This document shows, piece after piece, positions 54,537 to 64,000 of a stretch of DNA of 64,000 bases. Below the pieces are notes generated by a model. It worked only from the letters and a program-made list of their open reading frames with translations. It was not told the DNA's origin and searched no databases. The DNA is from Isoetes taiwanensis (lineage: Eukaryota; Streptophyta; Lycopodiopsida; Isoetales; Isoetaceae). A program made the position numbers and the translations under genes. Position 1 is the first letter of the stretch. The number at the start of each line of letters is the position of its first letter. The stretch covers positions 7,393,424 through 7,457,423 of the forward strand of contig JAJEKV010000053.1 of the NCBI GenBank assembly GCA_021234155.1. Reading direction: 5' to 3'.

Positions 54537-56585
54537 TTAGCCTTTTGCTATTTTCGCATTAAGTACACGTACCATGTCTCCAAAGTTGTACAGAAGACCA
54601 GGGAAGTGTTCTTTCTGCAGATATCTTGAGACAGTTCTGCAGACCTCTTTTTCACCAAAACCATTGTCAGCAAATGTCATTATCAGGTTGTATATATCTT
54701 CGGCTGCACCAGCATGATCAGAGTGTGCATAAAGATAGGGCATGATTTGTGAGATTATTACTTTAAGAGCCTGCCAGTATGGTCTGCAGCTATCTGCTTT
54801 GATAAACTTGTAAACTTGGAAGGGTAGATTAACTCTTTTATCATACCTGGAGATGGAGTAAAGCCCCCTATTCTTATCTTCAACTTTAATAGTGATGTTG
54901 AGAAAGTTTGCTATGTAACCATACTTCACATTGTCAGCAACCCTATAAATAGTTTCATCCTTAATGCCGAGATGTTTCATGTTGTAAACTGTAAGTTCCG
55001 GCCCCGCCAAGAAGAAGTTTTCAATATTATTAGCATTGATAACATTGAGGTCATCAATGTATCTGGCTGCATAGTCGAACTTTTTAATGTCCAGAAACCT
55101 TCCATAATGAGCAAGTTTTAACATGAATTTTAACTCATGCCAGGCCAGGTACAGATTGCACCAAGCTGGGCTACATGAGAATCCCATGGGAATGCCTTTT
55201 TTCTGTCTCCATATATCATTACCTGATTGGAGGTAGCAGTGGGTCAGGAGCCATGCATTTATTTCATTGAAGTCATCTTTCTTCACAATGGACCAGCATG
55301 TTTTTTCAATATCCTTTTTAATGTGTCTTTCCCATTTAATTTTGAAGTCTCCATCTTTTTCTTTTATTAACATGTGCAGCTTCTGTTGATCCAGTCTCAT
55401 ATGTTCCCATACTAATTCACTGATGTCATTAAGGATTTCAATGATCCCTTCTTCTCCATAAAGAGGTATATTCTCATAACACTTTGTGATGTCAGCCGAG
55501 AATACATTATCAATCCTGCATGGAAGGTTCAGGATTACATCATAGGAAGAATTTACTATCCATGATGCATTAATTTTGCCTTTGTAGAATAGTCTGTAGG
55601 GTGCAGTGAGTCTGTTGCAAAGTAGAGGCCAGATCTCCAAGAAGTTGTTGAATATGGCAGTGATCCATTGTGCCATCTCTGAAAAGATGGATTCAAATGC
55701 ATTAGTTAACCATCTATATTCCGATTTGTGTGCTTTGAAACTTGCCATCAGATATGGGAGTTTATTATGGCAGCATTTTGCATTTGTTAACATCTTCTGA
55801 ATGTCTTCCTTACATTGCATCTTGATGCTATCAGGTTCATCTGCTATTTTCTCAAAGTCATCCCCATTCATTCTTTTTCTGGCCATATCTAGAATATGTT
55901 CTTGGCAAATGAACACTGGATTGTTACCAGCTTTGTCAAGCCCAGAAATGTATAAATTGTGTATCAACCATTCCAGGTTTTTACAAACCTCATGATCATT
56001 CCACAGAAATCTTCTAATTGGTAGATCTCTCCTGATTTCTACAACTTCCATGTGTGCATATTTCATCAGTAATGAAGTAATGTTTTCCTTATCTGAGTCA
56101 GTCAGGTCCAAAGTATCATATTTATGAACCTCCCAAAATTGCTGGCATAGCATAGCAAAATCCTCCATAAAACTTTGCACACTAAAGCTGCAATCAGGGA
56201 TATGATTGAGCCCCTTGGCAAACGCCATTCTTAATTTTTTGCAATGGATAACTCCCAGATCTGTAGTTCTCACATGACCTATATTAGGGTCAATGTATTT
56301 TGCAAGAAATGGATTGCAGCACGGGCATTTTATATTTTTGTTTTCAGCAAATATAGAGTAAGGTTTATATACTCTGTCCTTTATCTGCCCAATGTATCTC
56401 CAGGCAAATGTAGTTTTATCAACCAAATCCAGCCCACTGTCCTGGAGTGCTTCCCCAATGACTGTGTAAAATATTTTTCTGACATCCATTTTTTCCAAGG
56501 ATTTAGACAGGAAAGTAAGATGTACTATTCTCTTGTCCTTTGATTCTTTGTTAGACTTCAAGTGTCTTTTTCTGTTGATATCCAT
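54537..56585 (-). CDS. Penelope-like reverse transcriptase, intact 682 aa
   Basis: Single frame from ATG 56585 to TAA. N-terminal third: CPCC (residues 87-90) followed by GHVRTTDL and CKKLRMAFAKG, a segment I associate with large Penelope-type or related RT ORFs. RT core: YRWLTNA (290-296), motif A FSADITKCYENIPL (Asp365), motif B GIPMGFSCSPAWCN (464-477), and motif C ARYIDDLNV (Asp511, Asp512). The thumb contains FLNITI and SRYDKRVNLPF. No GIY-YIG endonuclease is visible at either end, and there is no RNase H or integrase. The A-to-B spacing is about 100 residues, longer than in LTR or LINE RTs and reminiscent of the TERT finger insertion. In-frame sequence extends upstream to an acceptor (gttcatgtag), so it may be a third exon. 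Confidence 0.85.
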   Translation of the reverse strand: MDINRKRHLKSNKESKDKRIVHLTFLSKSLEKMDVRKIFYTVIGEALQDSGLDLVDKTTFAWRYIGQIKDRVYKPYSIFAENKNIKCPCCNPFLAKYIDPNIGHVRTTDLGVIHCKKLRMAFAKGLNHIPDCSFSVQSFMEDFAMLCQQFWEVHKYDTLDLTDSDKENITSLLMKYAHMEVVEIRRDLPIRRFLWNDHEVCKNLEWLIHNLYISGLDKAGNNPVFICQEHILDMARKRMNGDDFEKIADEPDSIKMQCKEDIQKMLTNAKCCHNKLPYLMASFKAHKSEYRWLTNAFESIFSEMAQWITAIFNNFLEIWPLLCNRLTAPYRLFYKGKINASWIVNSSYDVILNLPCRIDNVFSADITKCYENIPLYGEEGIIEILNDISELVWEHMRLDQQKLHMLIKEKDGDFKIKWERHIKKDIEKTCWSIVKKDDFNEINAWLLTHCYLQSGNDIWRQKKGIPMGFSCSPAWCNLYLAWHELKFMLKLAHYGRFLDIKKFDYAARYIDDLNVINANNIENFFLAGPELTVYNMKHLGIKDETIYRVADNVKYGYIANFLNITIKVEDKNRGLYSISRYDKRVNLPFQVYKFIKADSCRPYWQALKVIISQIMPYLYAHSDHAGAAEDIYNLIMTFADNGFGEKEVCRTVSRYLQKEHFPGLLYNFGDMVRVLNAKIAKG

Positions 56586-56802
56586 GGTGATGACTCTGGT
56601 ATGTGCATTATTTTCCTACATGAACAGAATAGTTAGTAAAACGTGCTATATTAGCTAAACTGAAACAAATTAAGCTATAAGCCAAAAAGATGTCTTTATA
56701 TCAGTATTGTCAAAAAAGTTTTACAATATGGCATGAGCTTAGAAGCTCTATTATATCAAAGCAAATGCTATATGGTGACTAATGTCACACTGTTTCATTT
56801 TC

Positions 56803-58313
56803 TCACTGAGTCTGTTCAACTTGTTCAATATCAGGGGGTGTATTGTCATCCAGAGATATAACTTTATTGCCACCTTTGATGATAGTATCCTTTTGAGCTA
56901 GCAAAGAACTCCAGGCAAGATTACATTTAGCCAAAGTAGGGTCCACGTAATTTCGGGCCATTTTGAAAACCACTTTAGGAGCAGGTTTAGTATTCCTGCT
57001 TTTGATATTAGTCTTCTTATACATAGAGTTTCTATTAGTGAAATCTGAACTTTCCAGCAGAAATGAGATAGGTTTCACTGGTTTTTCAACTATGTCCGCC
57101 ATCCTTGAGTTCCCATAGAGGGCTTTCAGATTGGTATCGAGTTATCAAAGATATATCATGGTCATTTCCACCATAGTTTTTTTCGACTTCCGGATAAGCC
57201 AAATGTGCAATAACAAAGAGGTTTTAGTACATTATTAAGGAGTTTAGTGATGATCACCATTTTCTCAATAGGGGAAGTCTCTTCATAAACCGACTCCATA
57301 TGGTTTAATAAGTACCCATTGCCTGGTCAAACCAAATAATGCCGCATCTGCATGTAGATTTTTTGTTCTTGAAGCATTTGCACTTGAAATATGGCCCATG
57401 AGTACGCCACATCCTTTTGAGGAAAAAATCATCTCTTGTTTCCCCGGGGAAGGCCATGTGGCCCTTCTGGCACAGTTGAATAGTAGGGTCCTTGTTGCAT
57501 ACTTCATCAAGAAAGGTCATATCAAACGGGAGCCCAGGGTTAATATAAGTAAAGATTTTCTCCAACTTTCTTTGTAGCTTGTTTTAGCCTTGCTGATTTC
57601 ATCTTTAGTGATCCCTGCTAATGCAATCCAAGTGTCAGAGTTGATTGGGGCTAGGGCACCGAAATTTTGACTTTTCCAAATAGCGTGGTCATAGCCAGCA
57701 GCTAGACATTCAACAGATTGTTCAATAATGATTGGGAAACAGGAGGAATTTCCTAATGTGAGATTAGGCACCTCTTCCAGAGTGCCTTGGCTATCTTGAG
57801 GATTTTCAGAGGTATTAGCCAGCTGGTCACCAATAAAGAGATCTTTATCAGAGAAAAGACATTCAGATCCTTCTGTTTCATTGTTATCCTCATTAGCAGA
57901 ATGAAATGAGTTAGGGATACCATTACCCTTCTCTAAGGCAGTAAGACCTTTCATAAAATTACGAGCAATGTCATCCTCTTGGCATGTTCTCTGATATAGG
58001 ATACTATTGATGTTGTTATAGACTTCCAGGATAGCCCCTTTGCACTTATTGTATTCGAAATTTGCTTTCTTCAGAAAGGAGAATAACTTGAACCAGCCGT
58101 TGAAGCCCAACCAAGGATTTGGGGATCTTGTTTTGTCCACTGGTTGCATTCTTTGAAAGTGATATACTCATGAATTTCTTTGTTTCTAATGCAGGCCAAA
58201 ATGGTCTGCACTGCAATATTGGGGCTCTCAATGCCACACTCATTATACTTGAAGAGTACTAGCTCCTTGATCCAATGATCACTAGCTTCAATTTCAGTTA
58301 TCTTTGGAAGTTC
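56803..58313 (-). pseudogene. exon 2 (ORF1-like) of the array gene, unit B copy
   Basis: Acceptor ttttttcag, then exon from 58313 (ELPKITEIEASDHW). It continues through WLGFNGWFKLFSFLKKANF, the acidic stretch, WIALAGITKDEISKAKTSY, CQKGHMAFPGETRDDFFLKR and a Lys-rich end to a TGA at 56803. Three one-base shifts interrupt it, mostly where unit A differs at CAG or CTG. No known domain. The position before RT suggests an ORF1 or N-terminal extension of the RT protein. Confidence 0.6.
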
Positions 58314-59703
58314 CTGAAAAAATATTCATATAATTAGCATTCTACAAATCCTGTAAGAATATAACTTTATCTTGGTCTCTAGTAAAACTAGAAAGCTGAG
58401 TCTAAGATAAAAAAACCTTTATACAATCTGTTTCCAGATTCCCAAACTTAAAAATTCTTACAGAAAAATTAAGTCTGCAATTTGCAGCCCTAGAAAATCT
58501 ACAGGACAAATTTCCTAGGCCAAAGATAAAGTTAGATTAAAACTCCAGATATTGGATAAATTCAAAGGTACACATATTTCCAAAAAATCAAATTGTTTAA
58601 CCATTAAACCTTATGATTGTATCCAATGAGGTATCCCATCGAATGTATACATAGGTTCCAAACTGTACATGTTTACAGCAGCTTTCATACATTGAATTTC
58701 TCCTTATGGAACATGCTTACTTGATAGCTTGTAGATTGAACCATAGCTTAAGTAGAAGTAGAAACATCAAAGCATGGAACAAGAAAACCTGGTTACCTGC
58801 AGTTAAACAGCCAAAGATTAGCCAGGGTAGGGTAATTAAGGCAGAACTGACAGGTAAGCTATAGGTTTTCTTGGGTTTATCCCCTTTACCATGCCACAAT
58901 ATATTAAAACATAACTGTGCACGTGAATAGTTCCAAGTTCTACTGGTATTAAAAACAGTGAGGCAAGATTTAGTTATATTTCCAGATCCTTCATGCTCAG
59001 ATGCTCCCTTACCTTAGAGCCATCGTGAGTTTTTACTTGAAGTTACCCATGTACTTACTTCATGATTGCCATTAGTTTATGGCCAGCCCCTTGTGCTGTG
59101 CTGCTCAACTAAAAATCAAATTACTCGCAGTAAATCCAGACCTCTGTCCATTAAACACCATCACATGGAATTTACTTATTTAGTCCAGTGGTATATTCTG
59201 CTAGACCATTTACCTATTATTTTACCAAGGCTTATCTAACCTTAGCTATTTCTATATATGCAACAACATGGATCATTTAACCTTGCGCATTTATCCTATC
59301 GAAGTGATACGAGCAGGTTTATATCATCTAATCAATCTCATGCCAGATCATAGTCCATATAATGGGTTAACACCTGCCAGACGTATGTAACTTGAACCGG
59401 TCAGACAAACATGAGATCTTCTTCATAATTAGGAATAAAAACTTAATCAAATGCAAGTTAAAGAATGCATTATTAGGCTCAATACCTTTTGTTACCTAAA
59501 AACCCTTTGGATTATTCAGATCTGGACAATTTTAAGCGACAAGTTTGTAGACTGCAGCTTTTCATGGTCATATACCAGATCCAGTTAAAGCAGAATGTAA
59601 GATGACAGAAATATTTCATGCTTTGTTCATTTTCATAAGCAGATCACTAGATCTAAGTCTATATTACTCATTAAGTATAAATAAAAGGAAGAAACCCAAA
59701 AAC

Positions 59704-60037
59704 CTGAATGGTCTTGATTTTTGGAGAGCTCCCAATTGTAAAGATGAGTTGGTTGGTGCCTTCATAGGATCACGGTTCTTTGTGAGAAGTCTCAACCTCT
59801 TTGATTGCAGACCTCTTGCACGGTGTTTTCAGCAGCTTTGGTGCTAGCATTCCCTTCCTTGATGTTGGTATTACTAACATCATTTCCAGAGATTGAAGAA
59901 CTCTTACTGTTATTCTGCCCAGGGCCTTTGGCTGCTCTTCTAAAATCGAACAATTTCTTGTTCTTTGGCCCTGCTTCCCTTTCAAACTCCAGCCTCTTCC
60001 TAGTAGCCATGTTTAAATCACCCTTCTTTCTACCCAT
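59704..60037 (-). CDS. exon 1 of the array gene, copy in unit C (would drive unit B)
   Basis: MGRKKGDLNM start at 60037, Ser/Asn-rich middle, donor at 59,703. A one-base indel near 59,810 (CAG/CTG site) disturbs the frame relative to units A and B. The downstream partner is the acceptor at 58,314 in unit B. Confidence 0.6.
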
Positions 60038-60122
60038 TAACCAATAGTTACATCCGATCCAAAGATCTCTTCCTCACCAAGATGTATACGGGAAGGGCCA
60101 TCCGAATGGATTGACATGCACA

Positions 60123-60130
60123 TATTTATA
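60123..60130 (-). promoter_or_regulatory. TATA box in the leading unit
   Basis: TATAAATA on the minus strand, 86 bp upstream of the exon 1 ATG, is conserved in the same place in units A (47903-47910) and B (54016-54023). It lies inside the part retained in the truncated unit, which fits a promoter for the downstream copy. Confidence 0.6.
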
Positions 60131-60493
60131 GCAGAATATGGCGTGTACTTAGACATCTCCCATACATCTTAAGTTGTGTCCTTAAGTTTCCAGCAGAGAA
60201 AGAACATACCTAAAACGGAATTTGTGAGCAGCTTATTGCCGGACAGAGGTCACGCCTTCATCTGTGGCCGTTCCTTGATACCGGCCACGGTAGATGTCGA
60301 TCATACATAACCCTAAAAGGTTTAAAGACAATTTTGAATAAACCATTACGTTATCTTTCTTGTATTTTTAATTATAATTTGGAAAAACAATACTCCTTAT
60401 ACCATTACCTCATATGTCCATATTTTTCCAATCATGTTAGATAGAGTAATGGTTTTCAATTATTACTTCCATTATCTGAGATATCCTCATAAT

Positions 60494-60518
60494 AAAAAAA
60501 AAAAAAAAAAAAAAAAAA
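60494..60518. repeat. A25 run at the right edge of the array
   Basis: Twenty-five consecutive A separate the truncated unit from unrelated sequence (catattttatac). The other edge of the array is also an A-run (46175-46193), and the internal junctions have 5 and 7 A. Confidence 0.95.
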
Positions 60519-60592
60519 CATATTTTATACTATAGAGGCATCAAAAAAACAAAAGTGGGCATTGCCCATATTTAGTCGCTATGGGCTCTGCC

Positions 60593-60943
60593 CTATATAC
60601 AAAATCCTAAACTAAAAGCTCCTAAGTCAGCATTTGGAGCAGCGGTAGCACGCAGGATGAGGTAAAGGCACTGTTCCGGGTCCCCGCGCAGATGCAGGAC
60701 CATATCCTGCAGATTTGTCATGGGGTCGGGAGTATCCGCCAACTCAGCCAGCCACCCATCCATTGGGATCTCTTGGTTACACAGCTTCCAAAGATCGAAA
60801 TCCGTCATCTTGCAAGTTATCCATTCGTTGCAGTTCTTGGGCATGGTATTAGGCATATCCATCACAACAAACTGGTGTTCTCCTCTCGCAACCTCGTTCG
60901 TCTTATATAGTCCTACCGCCTGATGGTTGCTCTTGTGACCCAA
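60593..60943 (-). CDS. hypothetical ORF, 116 aa (doubtful)
   Basis: The frame MGHKSNHQAVGLYKTNEVAR to a stop at 60593 has plausible amino-acid balance and a DLWKLCNQEIPMDGWLAELAD segment, but I recognise no domain. It lies head to head with the gag-like region at 61.4 kb. Confidence 0.25.
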   Translation of the reverse strand: MGHKSNHQAVGLYKTNEVARGEHQFVVMDMPNTMPKNCNEWITCKMTDFDLWKLCNQEIPMDGWLAELADTPDPMTNLQDMVLHLRGDPEQCLYLILRATAAPNADLGAFSLGFCI

Positions 60944-61302
60944 TCACATTGCTGATGACGTGTCAACATGCAAGGCACGTTCCAATCCAAGATTCTGCTA
61001 ATCAGCTGCAAATCTCGTCATGGTACAAACCCTACGCACTGAGGTGACTGCCACCATTTTAAAGACGTTCGACTCTCGAGTTGCCCCTCTTAATTATTTC
61101 TCCTTATACCACGACTGTCCACCATCATTACTCATACCTCCTCACGATGTCCCATCCCACCGTTCACTTCCGTTCATCTTCTCCGTTCATTCGCTCTTGT
61201 TGCGGTTTGGGGACAACCAAAATTTTTGCATTAGGGGAGCTTTCTTCATCTCTGCTGCCATCTGGCACCACCAATGGTTCAGATTCCACTTTCCTGGCTG
61301 CT

Positions 61303-61309
61303 TATAAAA
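61303..61309 (+). promoter_or_regulatory. TATA box upstream of the gag-like gene
   Basis: tataaaa lies 96 bp upstream of an ATG in good context (gccATGgcc, 61399), a normal plant TATA-to-ATG distance. Confidence 0.5.
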
Positions 61310-61398
61310 CCTTTCCTGAACAGACGCGTGCCCTAAACGTTTTTGCAACTCTTTCGCTCTCTGTCTTCTGCTTTCATCCCTTTTCCTTGTCGATCGCC

Positions 61399-64000
61399 AT
61401 GGCCGCTTCTCCAAAGCTTCCAACTCTCCAGGCCACCGCACCAATGGATCCCGGCACCCGCTCTTTTTGAATCTGTTATTTCTCCACTGCAACTGTTAGG
61501 GATCCTTTGGAAGGCGCCAGTAGAGAAGCCGCTGAAAGGGCAGGGTTGTTTGAGTTCTCCAAGCAAGAACTCCCTATTCCTAATCCCACTCAACTTCGAT
61601 AGTTTGTCACTCATCTTGTCAAGACTGATGCAGGTTATCAAACGGTGGTCGATCAAAATAGTATCACCATCAATCCGACTCTTCTAGCTCAGGTATTTCA
61701 ATTACCTAGAAGAACACCTTCTTTGAATTGGGTTGCTTTGTAGGATCATGACGTCACAGTTTATGACCAAGCTCCCTATGCGGCCACTACTCACAAGCTT
61801 ACCAATATTGCAAAGCCCCATGAAGCCTTTGTCAAGTTTCTGTGGCGGAAGTTCTATGATTATTCCATAAAGAACACCCACATTAACAAATAGTTTTTTC
61901 ACACTGCCATTGTTGCCATCCACTCCCAGAGATTTGTTGATTGGCCTCAGATCCTATTTCAACGCCTGCTTCATGAAGTTGATCGCATTCGCCAGTCTCC
62001 AAGTTATGGCCAAGAATCCGCAATGGGTGCACATTTCAGGCTATCGTCAACCATTGTCTCCCTGTGTCCAGTCAATTAACTCCTACCAATCTTGATGCTG
62101 CCTCTCAAGCCTCCAGTGACCAGCCATCTTCCACCATTCCTGCCATCAAAGAACTTTAAGAAGAAAGTTCCCGTCACCGTCCTGAAGAGCAGCCATCCCC
62201 ACAACCTCAAGAGCCACGCCAGGGTCCTGTCATCAATGTCCCATACTCTCAGTCCACGAAAATTGAAAATTCACATTCTCAGCAAGTCTCTCAGCGCACT
62301 GCATCTATCATTCCACGGCCTTCCTTGCAAGTTCAAACTCTGCTACCTCCTCAGTCCCGACGTGCCCTATATCAATATGAGCAAGTAGTCACTGAATGCA
62401 TGCTCTGACTTCAAGATTCGCAGGAGCACTTCATGAATGGCGTCAAAGATTATATGGATTCCACGGATGCCGTTCACCGTGAATTCCAGGCTGCCACCAC
62501 TCAAGTTCAAACTCTAGAAGACAGCCTCCAACGTAAGCATGTTGCCTTGCTACAGACCCGTGACGCTCTCAAAGCTGAACAAGACAAGAGTGCTACGTTA
62601 GAAGACTAGCAAGTTCAATTGCAAGCCACTATTCAAGAACTTCTGTCTCAACTCAAAGATAAAGATAAAATTCTTGCTGACAGCCAGAATTTGTACATCG
62701 GTTACACAGTGATTACACCCGTCAGCTTCATCTTCTTGCCCAAGGAGATGTCCGCATATCTACTCTAGAAGGTCAACTAGCAGCAGTTCAAACACAGGTC
62801 ATGGCGTTGCAAGCAGCTTGCAGAAGCTCAGAAACAGAAGCTGATTGATGACATGGAAATTGCCAGTCTTTAGTTACAGCTTTCTACTCAAGGGCCGTCA
62901 TCATCACAGGCCACGTCACGCCTTCTAGCTGCAAAGGATAATAAAATTCATGACATGGAACATCAGCTGCAGCAGGCTATTCAATCTGCTGAAGAAGCTC
63001 AGAGTCAGCATAAGACATATCTTCAGTTAGCTCTCACTATTCCAGGAGATTTCTCCACACCCACAAGTTATCTGGACTATGTTGTCATGCCACCATCTCT
63101 TCCTGCTTAAGTGGTATTCTGCAAATGGCAAAATTCATGAGCCCTTCAGCACCAATGATTTCTATGATCAAGATTTCTTTATTTTTCGCCTGGTTCAACC
63201 CATGGCCTATGTCATTCAAGATTTCTATCTAGCAGACACTCTGGATAAGTTTGATGATGGGCAAAGCCGTGCCTTCCGTGGCAATGAAAATGCTAAATGG
63301 CTTTTGCTATCTGAGAACAAATACCTTCAGGATCAGACATGGGCCACTGCCTTTAAGGATGAGTATATGCAGGAGCTTGCTCATCACCTCCCTCTTTGGA
63401 TTGCTGAAACTCTGCACCAGGTCAGAAAAAATTTGAATGAAGATATGGGGATCCAGTTTGCCCAGATCTATTTATAGCATCTTGGAGGATTCAACACTCT
63501 CCGTGCTTACCTTGATAGTCAGACCATTCCCACGGAATGGGTCCCTCCCTGTGTACATCTTGCTCCCCTGTTCAGACTGGGAACAATGGTGTCAGGCTTT
63601 AGATGCTGATCTCCTGAAGGAATTCCGTGATCAGGCCCAGAAGCCCACGATGCAGCCTCCTCCTGAAAATCATCTGTATGCATCCTTGGGAGTGCCTCCA
63701 TGCCGTCAATATCTCACATCTGATTGGCATTTCCCATTTTGGACCACGGTTCTGGCTGATCACGTTGATTGGACTCCCGCTCACATCTCTATCGACCTCA
63801 GGTGGGATCCACATTTTGTTCGCCGCTGTGTCTAGCAAGAGGGTGAAACCTTGGAGCACACTGGCAATTGGATTTATATCCCGAATGAATGAGGTTGGCA
63901 GACGCCAGCTCAAGCCGTCTGGAGTCTCACCCAGTTTTTAGAGCGTGCTGCTACATCGTTTGATCCCTCAGTTCATCGTCAAGCTGGATTCTGTGCAGCT
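61399..64000 (+). pseudogene. gag-like or unknown coiled-coil gene, many in-frame TAGs, runs off edge
   Basis: From MAASPKLPTLQA a frame can be followed with stops at 61600-61602, 61741-61743, 61891-61893 (all TAG). After small shifts further TAGs lie at 62607, 62871, 63475 and 63833, plus a TGA at 62406 (CGA or CAG expected). The first third has a globular part (SITINPTLLAQVFQLPRR, RFVDWPQILFQRLLHEVDRI) reminiscent of plant retroelement Gag N-terminal domains. Pro/Gln-rich sequence follows, then a long Gln-rich coiled coil (62,480-63,020). Last is a globular part (WHFPFWTTVLADHVDW) cut by the window end. I cannot name the family. Nearly all stops sit where Gln fits the coiled-coil pattern. 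Confidence 0.45.

Larger units (their letters stand above)
52311..58415 (-). mobile_element. unit B of the Penelope-like tandem array (complete)
   Basis: 6,105 bp from cctttatac at 52311 to the A-run before 58416. It contains the only intact reverse-transcriptase frame of the array. Its exon 1 copy lies at its left (3') end and would serve unit A. Its own exon 1 is in unit C. Confidence 0.92.
58416..60494 (-). mobile_element. unit C of the array, 5'-truncated leading copy
   Basis: The first 2.08 kb of the unit (plus-strand order) are present, then the homology stops at a run of 25 A (60494-60518). Read on the minus strand this is a 5'-truncated copy that keeps only the 3' end, with promoter and exon 1, placed ahead of unit B. 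Penelope-like elements typically show just such a truncated leading copy ('pseudo-LTR'). Confidence 0.88.

Noticed and set aside
46194-60494. LTR retrotransposon or segmental duplication as explanation of the 6.1-kb repeats
   Set aside because: There is no integrase, protease, RNase H or primer site, the RT is not of LTR type, and a truncated leader plus full copies in tandem fits Penelope-like behaviour better.
61399-63835. TAG read as Gln (genetic-code change) or reverse RNA editing
   Set aside because: The genuine end of the LINE frame at 17208 uses TAG, the stops are confined to mobile elements, and CHG deamination or miscalling explains them more simply.

Overview
The window looks like a transposon-rich stretch of a land-plant nuclear genome. 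The evidence is one clean spliced plant gene (a DUF1338/FLO7-like chloroplast protein), an L1-type LINE with a plant-style zf-RVT tail, a Ty1/copia element, and GT-AG introns. Several other elements are unusual for a flowering plant: a Crypton-like tyrosine recombinase gene, a Penelope-like tandem array, and a TIR transposon with a DFAENY/HGKG transposase. I therefore suspect a fern, lycophyte, bryophyte or gymnosperm, but the sequence alone does not settle it.

Layout. 0-1 kb: a degenerate minus-strand coding remnant running off the left edge. 1.4-3.0 kb: a minisatellite of about 26-bp monomers. 3.4-3.9 kb: an acidic terminal exon. 4.6-9.7 kb: AT-rich, no gene seen, followed by a 121-bp hAT-type MITE at 9.7 kb. 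10.1-10.6 kb: an LRR remnant. 10.76-16.63 kb: a minus-strand copia element with its 5-bp target duplication. Its left LTR is split by a 1.1-kb Mutator-like element. 17.0-18.1 kb: the 3' end of a non-LTR element. 18.1-21.7 kb: no convincing gene. 21.7-25.0 kb: the DUF1338 gene (seven exons, minus strand). 25.7-34.9 kb: a multi-exon Crypton-like recombinase gene (minus strand), cut between two codons by a 6.56-kb TIR transposon at 26,331-32,885. 35.7-39.7 kb: fragments of the 17-kb LINE family and an 850-bp near-palindrome. 41.6-46.2 kb: a gypsy RT fragment, then an L1 LINE ending in poly(A). 46.2-60.5 kb: a head-to-tail array of two complete and one 5'-truncated 6.1-kb units with an unusual reverse transcriptase. 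61.3-64 kb: a degenerate gag-like coding region running off the right edge.

How the parts work together. The TIR transposon carries a DDE-type transposase gene on the plus strand. On the minus strand it carries a long spliced gene that joins a coiled coil, a RING-like zinc finger and an FCP1/NIF phosphatase-like domain. In the 6.1-kb array, the first exon and TATA box sit at the downstream end of one unit, and the second exon sits at the start of the next. The truncated leading unit thus supplies the promoter and exon 1 for the intact copy behind it, as expected of Penelope-like 'pseudo-LTR' arrangements.

A caution runs through the window. Only the DUF1338 gene is free of frameshifts. The transposons carry many one-base indels and at least 13 in-frame TAG codons, nearly all where CAG (Gln) would fit. 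Differences between the tandem copies cluster at CAG/CTG. Either CHG-methylation-driven decay or base-calling error at methylated CHG sites would explain this, so 'pseudogene' calls for the transposons are provisional.
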